Source of the DNA: Lachnospiraceae bacterium
GTDB lineage: Bacteria > Bacillota_A > Clostridia > Lachnospirales > Lachnospiraceae
Length of the DNA: 13,839 nucleotides
Assembly: GCA_009774465.1 (NCBI GenBank)
Contig: VSNT01000104.1
Span: 1-13,839, forward strand
Direction: 5' to 3'
A model generated the notes under the pieces. It was not told the origin of the DNA and searched no databases. It saw nothing but the letters and a program-made list of their open reading frames with translations. Position 1 is the stretch's first letter. The number at the start of each line of letters is the position of its first letter. The position numbers and the translations under genes are program-made. Below are positions 7,177 to 13,739 of the stretch, piece after piece.

Positions 7177-9819
7177 TTACTTGGCTTCATACCAGTCGCT
7201 TCCTTCATGCAGATCCACTTCCAAATTCACCAAAAGATCCGCCGCGCTGCTCATTTCCTCTTCCAGTATTTTTCTTACCTGATCTGCCTCTTCTTTCAAA
7301 GTTTCAATCAGCAGTTCATCATGAACCTGCAAAATCAGTTTCGATTTCAGTCCATCGCTTTTTAACCTGCGCCATACTCTGATCATGGCAATTTTAATAA
7401 TATCCGCCGCTGTCCCCTGTATGGGAGAATTCATTGCAACTCTTTCTCCAAAGGAACGCTGCATAAAATTGCTGGAGGATAACTCCGGCACCGGCCTTCT
7501 TCTTCCAAACATCGTCGTAACATACCCCTGCTTTTTGGCATCAGCCACTGTCCTGTCAAGGAAATCCTTCACCCCCGGATAAGTTGCAAAGTACTGCTCT
7601 ATATATTCGGATGCCTCTTTTCTGGTAATACTTAAATCCTGACTAAGGCCAAAAGAACTGATTCCATATACAATGCCGAAATTTACCGCCTTGGCATTGC
7701 GCCGCTGTAACTCCGTCACCTCCTCAAAAGGAATATGAAATACCTGTGAAGCAGTAATCCTATGGATATCTGCGTGCATTTTATAAGCCTCAATCAACTG
7801 CGCATCTCCTGACATATGAGCCAGGATTCTTAACTCAATCTGAGAATAATCGGCATCTGTAAAAATATGATCTTTCGCAGGAACAAAGACCTTTCTGATT
7901 TTCCTTCCAAGTTCCATACGCATGGGAATATTCTGTAAATTAGGATCTGTTGAACTGATTCGGCCTGTTGCTGTAATTGTCTGGTTAAAAGTCGTGTGAA
8001 TCCGCTTATCTTCACCAATAAAAGCTGCCAGCCCGTCCGCGTAGGTAGATTTAAGTTTCGCAAGGCCGCGATATTCCAATACATCTGCTACAATCGGGTA
8101 ATCGGCAGAAAGCTTTTCCAGCACATCCGCAGCCGTTGAATAACCTGTTTTTGTCTTTTTACCACCAGGAAGCATCAGCCGGTCAAATAAAATTTCACCA
8201 AGCTGCTTGGGAGAGTTAATATTAAATTCTGTCCCTGCTGCGTCATAAATCTTTTGCTCCAGTTCACCAATTCGTCCGATCAAAGCTTCTCCATATGCTT
8301 TCAGTTCGTCCGGCTTTACCAAAATCCCTTCCTTTTCCATATCATAAAGGACATAAGTCAAAGGCATTTCTATTTCTTTCATTAACCGGAGCATTCCCAT
8401 TTCTTCCAGTTTTTTTGTAAGAACAGCCCCTGCCTTCATGCTGACATAGGCAAGAAAACAGGCATATTCTGTAAATTCTTCCGGCTTTTCCTCCAAAACC
8501 TTCATCATGGATTCTTTTCCGAATTTTTGTCCCCATTCAGGGATCATAAGTCCAAGATATTCATTTGCAACATCTGCACAGGTATAATCATTTTTTAATG
8601 GATTCAGCAAATATGCCGCTAAAATCACATCAAAAAAACGCTCCGTTTCGTCCTGATTTAAGTAATCATATTCCTTTTTTATATTCTCGCAGGAAAGATG
8701 GCACTTCTCTGCCAATTTCCGCATTTTTTCTTTCAAATATTCTTTTGTCAAAAAACCACAGCAGCAGATAAATCTGCATTCTCCATCCGGGAACGCAAGG
8801 GAAATGCCTGCCAGCGCATCCTTTTCTTTCTGATCTCTTAATACCGCAAATCCTATTATTTCCTTACTGGATAATGCCTTTTCAAATATGGATTCTGCCT
8901 GATCCAGCTCTTCTATTTTCTTAAATTTAGCAGTAATATCCTCATTGGATATCCCCTGTTCAAAACGTGATAAAAGATTTTTAAATTCAAGCTTTTTAAA
9001 GATTACATAAGCATCCTGTGTATAAAACTCTTTCACCCTGGCTTCTTCAAAAGAAAAGTCCAGCGGACTTTCTATATTGATTGTCGCAAGTGTTTTGCTT
9101 AAGTACGCCAAATCCCGATTGTTTTTCAGGGATTCTCTAACTGCATTTTTAGACACTTCTTCCAAATGTTCATACAAATTATCAAGACTTCCAAAATTGA
9201 CCAGCAAATCTGTTGCTGTCTTTTCCCCCACCTTGGGAACACCGGGAATATTATCGGCAGTATCCCCCATAAGAGCCTTTAAATCAATAAACTGAACAGG
9301 ATTTACCTGATACTTGGCTTCCACATCAGCCGCATAATAGTCTTCAATTTCTGTCTTTCCACCCTTTGTTTTGGGAATTCTGATTTTAATCTGGTCTGTG
9401 GCAATCTGCAACAAATCCCTGTCGCCGGAAACAAGAGAAACTGCCATGCCCTGCTTTTCAGCCCTCTTCGCCAACGTACCTAAAATGTCATCCGCCTCTA
9501 AACCTGCCTTTTCCATAATCTTAATTCCCATTGCCAAAAGAACCTCTTTCATCACCGGAACCTGCTGGCGCAATTCTTCCGGCATAGGCTTTCTCGTTCC
9601 TTTGTATTCCCTGTATATTTCATGACGGAAAGTGGGTGCCTTCACATCAAAGGCAACTGTAAGATAATCCGGGTTTTCCTCCTCCAGAATTTTAAACAGA
9701 ATATTTAAAAATCCATATACTGCATTGGTATGAAGTCCAGCACTGTTTGTCAGATCAGGTACACCATAAAACGCCCTGTTCAATATACTGTGCCCATCTA
9801 TTAAAACAAGTTTTTCCAT
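7177..9819 (-). CDS. polA: DNA polymerase I
   Basis: An 880-residue DNA polymerase I for Okazaki fragment processing and repair synthesis. The N-terminal 5'-3' exonuclease domain (1-~290) shows LIDGHSILNRAFYG, EADDILG (108-114), SGDRDLLQ (131-138) and GDTADNIPGVPKVGEKTA (185-202). The middle domain (~300-470) has the 3'-5' exonuclease fold but lacks the metal-binding DxE of motif I: the aligned stretch around 322-329 reads IGFAVLRD. It is therefore probably proofreading-deficient, as in Bacillus-type enzymes. The polymerase domain carries motif A DADYSQIELR (655-664), motif B RRNAKAVNFGIVYG (706-719) and motif C QVHDEL (831-836, Asp834). I chose the ATG at 9819 because GGCGGAG lies 7 nt upstream and it gives the family start MEKLVLIDGHS; an in-frame ATG 13 codons earlier is less likely. 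Confidence 0.97.
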   Translation of the reverse strand: MEKLVLIDGHSILNRAFYGVPDLTNSAGLHTNAVYGFLNILFKILEEENPDYLTVAFDVKAPTFRHEIYREYKGTRKPMPEELRQQVPVMKEVLLAMGIKIMEKAGLEADDILGTLAKRAEKQGMAVSLVSGDRDLLQIATDQIKIRIPKTKGGKTEIEDYYAADVEAKYQVNPVQFIDLKALMGDTADNIPGVPKVGEKTATDLLVNFGSLDNLYEHLEEVSKNAVRESLKNNRDLAYLSKTLATINIESPLDFSFEEARVKEFYTQDAYVIFKKLEFKNLLSRFEQGISNEDITAKFKKIEELDQAESIFEKALSSKEIIGFAVLRDQKEKDALAGISLAFPDGECRFICCCGFLTKEYLKEKMRKLAEKCHLSCENIKKEYDYLNQDETERFFDVILAAYLLNPLKNDYTCADVANEYLGLMIPEWGQKFGKESMMKVLEEKPEEFTEYACFLAYVSMKAGAVLTKKLEEMGMLRLMKEIEMPLTYVLYDMEKEGILVKPDELKAYGEALIGRIGELEQKIYDAAGTEFNINSPKQLGEILFDRLMLPGGKKTKTGYSTAADVLEKLSADYPIVADVLEYRGLAKLKSTYADGLAAFIGEDKRIHTTFNQTITATGRISSTDPNLQNIPMRMELGRKIRKVFVPAKDHIFTDADYSQIELRILAHMSGDAQLIEAYKMHADIHRITASQVFHIPFEEVTELQRRNAKAVNFGIVYGISSFGLSQDLSITRKEASEYIEQYFATYPGVKDFLDRTVADAKKQGYVTTMFGRRRPVPELSSSNFMQRSFGERVAMNSPIQGTAADIIKIAMIRVWRRLKSDGLKSKLILQVHDELLIETLKEEADQVRKILEEEMSSAADLLVNLEVDLHEGSDWYEAK

Positions 9820-9877
9820 GCCTATACTCCGCCTTTCCGCTCCTGAATCTGATCTCATTTGTCACTGACCATGATAC

Positions 9878-10201
9878 TCAAAGAACGATCAATAATATAA
9901 TAATAATTACGATTTCCACCAGCACAAGTCCATCCAGCAAAAACAAAAGCCACTTCATGCTTTCCCTGCGTTTCAGGGTATGCTGCGCCCCATCCATCCG
10001 GTGCTTTAATTCATTTTGAAGATCAAATACATTTCCTGCCTCCAGTCTGGCCATACCTTCCTGCACCAGAAACTGAATGGAAAGCTCCTCTCTGCATTCT
10101 TCGCATTCATCTATATGTCCCATAAATTCCCGTAAATCATCCGTATCCAGATCATCCCTGAGAAATAAAGGAATCCATTTTTCCACTTCTTTACATGTCA
10201 T
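9878..10201 (-). CDS. Small zinc-finger (zf-HC2-like) single-TM protein, anti-sigma-like
   Basis: A 107-residue protein with an N-terminal putative zinc site of the anti-sigma type: Cys3, His29, Cys33 and Cys36 (HIDECEEC pattern), a layout seen in zf-HC2/ZAS domains. A charged middle section (about 60-80) follows, then one strongly hydrophobic C-terminal segment (WLLFLL to the end) that should be a transmembrane helix, putting the zinc domain in the cytosol. Such proteins usually hold an ECF sigma factor at the membrane, but no sigma gene is adjacent; polA follows after 58 nt. The ATG at 10201 is preferred over a TTG six codons upstream because GTGGGGA lies at suitable spacing before it. The target is unknown, and a role unrelated to sigma factors is possible. 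Confidence 0.8.
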   Translation of the reverse strand: MTCKEVEKWIPLFLRDDLDTDDLREFMGHIDECEECREELSIQFLVQEGMARLEAGNVFDLQNELKHRMDGAQHTLKRRESMKWLLFLLDGLVLVEIVIIIILLIVL

Positions 10202-10245
10202 AACAGTTCCCCACTGCAATGCTCAGTTTATACCTTATCCTAATA

Positions 10246-10274
10246 AATATACACTAAAAACTCCCTAAAGTAAA
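10246..10274 (-). promoter_or_regulatory. Putative sigma-A promoter for the zinc-finger/polA block
   Basis: On the minus strand TTTACT (10269-10274) and TATATT (10246-10251) are separated by 17 nt. They match the -35 consensus at 4 of 6 positions and the -10 at 5 of 6. The site lies directly after the PTS operon terminator and about 45 nt before the zinc-finger gene start, where a promoter is expected. Confidence 0.5.
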
Positions 10275-10277
10275 TGT

Positions 10278-10311
10278 TTAAAAGACCGAAGATCCAAATG
10301 GACCTTCGGCC
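10278..10311 (-). terminator. Intrinsic terminator of the PTS operon
   Basis: Read on the minus strand, a 12-bp stem (GGCCGAAGGTCC with GGATCTTCGGTC, including two G-U pairs) closes a 4-nt loop and is followed by TTTTAAA. It lies 35 nt after the EIICB stop codon and separates the PTS operon from the zinc-finger/polA block. Confidence 0.85.
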
Positions 10312-10345
10312 TGCTAGGGATTTCAGTATTATTAAAAATAATACC

Positions 10346-11788
10346 TTATAACATTTTCTTCATTTCGTCTGCAACGAACTGTACCTTAGTACCAACGATT
10401 ACCTGTACAGAAGTTTTGCTAGGTCTCATAACACCTGCAACACCTGCTGATTTGATTTTCTTTTCATCAATCTGTGTGTAATCTTTAATTTCCAGACGAA
10501 GTCTTGTAACACAATTGTCAAGAGATTTAACGTTTGCTTTTCCGCCAAGTCCTTCCAGGATAATCTTAGCAACTTCTGTAAAGTTATCATTTGAAAGAAC
10601 TACTTTCTTTTCAGCTTCTAAATCATCATCTTCTCTTCCGGGTGTCTTTAAATCCAACTTAATGATCAAAGTACGGAATATTACAAAATAAAGAGCTGCA
10701 ACTGCAAGACCAATCGGAATGATCATCCATGTATTCATAGCTGCAGGAAGTTTTGCACACAATACCCAGTCAATGAAACCGCCGCTGAATGTAAATCCTG
10801 CTCTAACAGGAAGCAGTGCACAAATTGCACAAACAACACCAGTGATTAATGCATGGATAGCATAAAGTACAGGTGATAAGAACATAAATGCAAATTCAAA
10901 AGGCTCTGTTACACCAGTTAAGAAAGAACAAAGTGCTGCTGCACCAAGTAAGCCGGCTGCAACTTTCTTTTTCTCTGTCTTAGCTGTCTGATACATTGCA
11001 AGAGCTGCTCCAGGAACACCAAACATCATTACAGGGAAGAAACCTGTCATGTACTGTCCAACTTCACCAGCTGCTGCTGCTTCGTATCCGCCCATTCCCC
11101 AGAATTTATAGAGGTCAGCAATACCTACTGCATCAAACCAGAATACGGAGTTAAGTGCATGATGCAGACCAAAAGGAATCAGCAATCTGTTAAAGAAGCC
11201 ATAAATACCAACACCAAGAGCTCCAGTTGCAGAAATAGCTGTACCAAATGCTACAAGTCCGCCATAAAGAATAGGCCATACAAAGAATAAGATAACACTT
11301 ACTACAATTGTAACACCTGCTGTTACGATTGCAACGCTTCTCTTACCACTGAAGAATGACAATGCATCCGGCAGTTTTGTACTCTTAAACTTATTGTAGC
11401 ATGTTGCACCAATAAGACCTGTTAAAATACCAATAAACTGGTTACCAGCAATCTTAGAGAAAGCTACATTTGCTTCTGCGCCTGTAAACATTTCTACTGC
11501 TCCAGGTGAAAGTAATGTAGTAACCATCAGATAGGATACCATACCAGCTAATGCTGATGTACCATCATTGTCATCTGACATTCCCACTGCTACACCAATT
11601 ACAAACAGAATAGCCATGTTATCAATAAGTGCCGATCCTGCTTTGCATAAGAAGGCTGCAAATACATTTCCGCCTCCCCAGCCTGCCGGGTCAATCCAGT
11701 ATCCAAGGCCAAGCATGATACCTGCAACCGGAAGACATGCAACCGGAAGCATCAATGATTTACCCAGTTTCTGTAAATATTTCATCAT
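10346..11788 (-). CDS. PTS EIICB permease, glucose/N-acetylglucosamine family (NagE/NagP-like)
   Basis: A 480-residue PTS permease that imports a sugar and phosphorylates it at the membrane. The N-terminal EIIC domain (about 1-385) has multiple hydrophobic helices and family motifs such as NRLLIPFGLHHALN, MTGFFPVMMFGVPGAALAMY and FLTGVTEPFEFAFMFLSP. The conserved linker LKTPGRED leads into a C-terminal EIIB domain whose phosphorylated cysteine is in DNCVTRLRL (Cys426). The EIIC sequence recalls NagE/NagP more than PtsG, so N-acetylglucosamine is the first guess and glucose the second; this is from memory of the families, not an alignment. There is no fused EIIA; a separate EIIA is encoded in the same operon. 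AGGGGG lies 9 nt before the ATG. Codons favour GGT/GTT types more than the neighbouring housekeeping genes, fitting strong expression. Confidence 0.92.
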   Translation of the reverse strand: MMKYLQKLGKSLMLPVACLPVAGIMLGLGYWIDPAGWGGGNVFAAFLCKAGSALIDNMAILFVIGVAVGMSDDNDGTSALAGMVSYLMVTTLLSPGAVEMFTGAEANVAFSKIAGNQFIGILTGLIGATCYNKFKSTKLPDALSFFSGKRSVAIVTAGVTIVVSVILFFVWPILYGGLVAFGTAISATGALGVGIYGFFNRLLIPFGLHHALNSVFWFDAVGIADLYKFWGMGGYEAAAAGEVGQYMTGFFPVMMFGVPGAALAMYQTAKTEKKKVAAGLLGAAALCSFLTGVTEPFEFAFMFLSPVLYAIHALITGVVCAICALLPVRAGFTFSGGFIDWVLCAKLPAAMNTWMIIPIGLAVAALYFVIFRTLIIKLDLKTPGREDDDLEAEKKVVLSNDNFTEVAKIILEGLGGKANVKSLDNCVTRLRLEIKDYTQIDEKKIKSAGVAGVMRPSKTSVQVIVGTKVQFVADEMKKML

Positions 11789-11810
11789 AAAATTTTACCC
11801 CCTTGTCTTT

Positions 11811-11835
11811 TCATTTTGCCCTAGCCACAAAATGA
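11811..11835 (-). other. Hairpin between HPr and EIICB genes
   Basis: A perfect 8-bp inverted repeat (TCATTTTG / CAAAATGA) around a 9-nt loop, inside the 61-nt gap between the two genes. On the transcribed strand it is not followed by a U-tract. A role in mRNA processing or differential stability within the operon is conceivable. Confidence 0.35.
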
Positions 11836-11849
11836 TTTTTATTTTGCAT

Positions 11850-12107
11850 CTATAGATTACCTTTAAAGAACTCTTCTACTGCTTTCGCAGCCTCGTCCTC
11901 GTCAGGTCCTTCTACCTTAACTGTAACTACTGTGCCTTTTGTAGCGCCCAGACTCATCAATCCCATGATTCTCTTTGCGTCTACTTCTTTTCCATCTTTG
12001 GTAACTGTAGTGGTACTCTGATAACCGGACACCAGTTTTACAAGCAGACCTGCCGGTCTTGCATGGATACCAAGTTCATCATTGATCGTGTAGTTGAATG
12101 TTTTCAT
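11850..12107 (-). CDS. ptsH: HPr phosphocarrier protein
   Basis: An 85-residue HPr that carries phosphate from enzyme I to EIIA proteins. The phosphorylated His15 sits in the classic GIHARPAG motif, and the MGLMSLGATKG segment follows. At the regulatory position that is Ser46 in Bacillus HPr (KSIMG), this protein has Arg46 (KRIMG, codon AGA at 11970-11972). It should therefore accept phosphate on His15 but not be a substrate for HPr kinase on that residue. TGGAGG precedes the ATG closely. It lies between the EIIA and EIICB genes. No enzyme I gene (ptsI) is in the window, so EI must come from elsewhere. It could be the general HPr or an operon-dedicated paralogue. Confidence 0.95.
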   Translation of the reverse strand: MKTFNYTINDELGIHARPAGLLVKLVSGYQSTTTVTKDGKEVDAKRIMGLMSLGATKGTVVTVKVEGPDEDEAAKAVEEFFKGNL

Positions 12108-12156
12108 TAGAATCCTCCAATCTGTTTTTTACAATTTTATTTTTAATTGCCAGTCT

Positions 12157-12642
12157 CTATTTTGTACAGGTGATTACTTCGTCTCCTGCATCAACCATTC
12201 CTTCCTTTTTACACTCTATTTTCGCAAAAGCATCACTGTTACAGATAATCATTGGCGTCACCGTATCATATCCTGCCTTGCTTATCTCCTCAACATCTGC
12301 CTCAAGAAGAAGATCCCCTTTCTTAACCTGCTGATCTGCTTCTGCCAGCACTTTAAAATGCTGCCCCTTTAACTGAACTGTATCCAGGCCCACATGAATC
12401 AGCAGTTCAACGCCGTCAGATGTGGTAATTCCAATTGCATGGCCAGTCGGGAAAACAGTACTGATTACTCCATCTACCGGTGCATAAACCTTACCATCTG
12501 CCGGTTTGATTGCAATCCCCTTTCCCAATATCTCCTCTGCAAACGTGGGATCTGCAACTTCACTGATAGGAATGCACTCTCCCTTTACCGGTGCTGTCAA
12601 AACAGTTCCCTTTTTACCCTTCATAAAATCAAATAACCCCAT
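12157..12642 (-). CDS. crr: PTS EIIA component, glucose type (EIIA-Glc)
   Basis: A 161-residue stand-alone EIIA of the glucose family. It takes phosphate from HPr and passes it to the EIIB cysteine. The fold is recognisable from APVKGECIPISEV (17-29), the DGKVYAPVDGVI strand (49-60), FPTGHAIG with the conserved His68, and ELLIHVGLDTV with the phosphorylated His83. It is cytosolic and of full length. A strong AAGGAGG site lies just before the ATG. It follows the antiterminator gene by 43 nt and precedes ptsH. Since the EIICB permease two genes downstream has no EIIA domain, this protein is most likely its partner. Confidence 0.95.
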   Translation of the reverse strand: MGLFDFMKGKKGTVLTAPVKGECIPISEVADPTFAEEILGKGIAIKPADGKVYAPVDGVISTVFPTGHAIGITTSDGVELLIHVGLDTVQLKGQHFKVLAEADQQVKKGDLLLEADVEEISKAGYDTVTPMIICNSDAFAKIECKKEGMVDAGDEVITCTK

Positions 12643-12685
12643 ATTTCCTTCCTCCTTGCTTTTTATTTGTGTCCGTTTATCAAAC

Positions 12686-13525
12686 TCAACATCTGTAAAT
12701 ATCTCTGGTTCGCCTGATACTTACTGTCAGATAAACCTTTTCTTCATCCGTCATGGAACATTCATATTTTTCTTTCAAAAACTCATTCATTTCGTCAACC
12801 AGTAAATATTCTTCTGCACAATGCTTTCTGATCATATCATAAAACTCTTCATCCTCAATCCCCTCCGTTGCCGGAAGCTTCATAATCCGATGAGCCATAT
12901 ATTTCAAATTGCTGACCAGCCAATCCATATGCATGGAGTTTTCTTTAAATTGAGGAAATTTATTTTCAATGCAATCCACCATTTCCTGAATCATCATTGT
13001 CATATGAAAGGTTTCACTGATCTTGGAATTATATTCTGCATTCACTAGATGAAGTGCAATTGATGCGGCTTCATCATCAGGCATCCTTAAGCCTGTTTTT
13101 TCCTCGATCAAATTTAATGCATACATGCCTACAAGATATTCTTTCGAGTAAAAAAGCTTTATTTCCTCAAGCAAAGCATTGGTAAAGTGCATTCCCTCTT
13201 TAAATCTGTCAATTGCAAAGCTTATATGATCCATTAATGTAAGATATACATTCTGGTTTAATTTAATACCTATGGATGCCTTAGCATAGGATATAATATT
13301 ATTGGATAACTGAATATACTCCAGCGGCAGATTGGCAAGTAATTCTTTAAATCGTTCCAAAGCATCTTCATTATCCATGCGAAAGATTTTTTCCACAGTA
13401 CTTTCTTCAATCATTTGCCCCGTCTTTTTCCCATAGCCGATGCCTCTGCCCATAACAATCAATTCTCTGCCATCTTTATCTATGCTTGACACAATATTGT
13501 TGTTAATTATTTTCTTGATTTCCAT
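12686..13525 (-). CDS. licT: BglG/LicT-family transcription antiterminator
   Basis: A 279-residue RNA-binding antiterminator. The N-terminal CAT domain (about 1-56) contains KIINNNIVSSID and ELIVMGRGIGYGKKTG, which bind RAT RNA. Two PTS regulation domains follow. PRD1 keeps both regulatory histidines, His100 (MDHISFAIDR) and His159 (IALHLVN), at the same numbers as in LicT. PRD2 lacks both usual ones: the first aligns with Asn206 (VSNLKYMAH) and the second with Ser269 (LTVSIRR). It should be inhibited by EII-dependent PRD1 phosphorylation but perhaps not need HPr-dependent PRD2 activation. The ATG at 13525 gives the standard family N terminus. Upstream in-frame ATGs at 13612 and 13549 give non-family extensions, and the 13612 one lies inside the leader terminator. 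The ribosome binding site is weak. It heads the PTS operon and its leader carries a matching RAT. Confidence 0.92.
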   Translation of the reverse strand: MEIKKIINNNIVSSIDKDGRELIVMGRGIGYGKKTGQMIEESTVEKIFRMDNEDALERFKELLANLPLEYIQLSNNIISYAKASIGIKLNQNVYLTLMDHISFAIDRFKEGMHFTNALLEEIKLFYSKEYLVGMYALNLIEEKTGLRMPDDEAASIALHLVNAEYNSKISETFHMTMMIQEMVDCIENKFPQFKENSMHMDWLVSNLKYMAHRIMKLPATEGIEDEEFYDMIRKHCAEEYLLVDEMNEFLKEKYECSMTDEEKVYLTVSIRRTRDIYRC

Positions 13526-13564
13526 AACACGTTTGCGTACTTTCTCCATAAATTCGGTTTTTTT

Positions 13565-13583
13565 ACTTATACAAGTTATAAGT
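13565..13583 (-). other. Small hairpin between leader terminator and licT start
   Basis: A 7-bp inverted repeat (ACTTATA / TATAAGT) with a 5-nt loop, downstream of the leader terminator and about 40 nt before the licT ATG. It is AT-rich and may have no role; it could modulate translation of licT, whose ribosome binding site is weak. Confidence 0.3.
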
Positions 13584-13590
13584 CTTTTAC

Positions 13591-13666
13591 AAATAAAAAA
13601 ACCAAACTTCATAAATCAATTCGGACACCGACGCAAGCCAGTGATTAACTTACAAAATTTGGTTTT
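13591..13666 (-). terminator. RAT-controlled leader terminator upstream of licT
   Basis: On the transcribed minus strand, the arm at 13644-13666 (starting AAAACCAAATTTTG) pairs along 23 positions, with several G-U pairs, with the arm at 13598-13620 (ending AAGTTTGGTTTT). The U-rich run TTTATTT follows. The apical part (about 13621-13643) can form a further small CACTG/CGGTG stem. The first 6 nt of the 5' arm are the last 6 nt of the RAT, so RAT folding and terminator folding exclude each other. Confidence 0.82.
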
Positions 13667-13688
13667 GCCTGCAACGCAGTAACAATCC
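13661..13688 (-). promoter_or_regulatory. LicT-class ribonucleic antiterminator (RAT)
   Basis: Read on the minus strand, the 28-nt element starts GGATTGTTACTGC and ends GCAGGCAAAACC, matching the known LicT/SacT/BglG RAT pattern almost throughout, with only the apical loop differing. It lies in the licT leader, about 15 nt after the expected transcription start, and overlaps the terminator arm. When bound by the antiterminator it should prevent termination and allow expression of licT and the PTS genes. Confidence 0.9.
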
Positions 13689-13709
13689 GCATATGTAGCT
13701 CTTGAATAC

Positions 13710-13738
13710 ATATTAACAACTTGCACAACGTTTGTCAA
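13710..13738 (-). promoter_or_regulatory. Sigma-A promoter of the licT-PTS operon
   Basis: On the minus strand a perfect -35 TTGACA (13733-13738) and a -10 TAATAT (13710-13715) are spaced by exactly 17 nt. Transcription should start near 13703, giving a leader of about 180 nt with the RAT and terminator. An imperfect dyad overlaps the -35 (see findings). Confidence 0.85.
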
Positions 13739-13739
13739 G

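Noticed and set aside
9820..9858. 13-residue N-terminal extension of DNA polymerase I
   Set aside because: The extension would cover the good GGCGGAG site of the inner ATG, and the family N terminus begins at that inner ATG.
10202..10219. TTG start six codons upstream for the zinc-finger protein
   Set aside because: The ATG at 10201 has a suitable upstream GTGGGGA and starts directly at the conserved Cys-containing segment.
13526..13612. N-terminal extension of the antiterminator from an ATG at 13612
   Set aside because: That ATG lies in the 3' arm of the leader terminator, the extension does not match the family, and the RAT mechanism requires the coding start to be downstream of the terminator.
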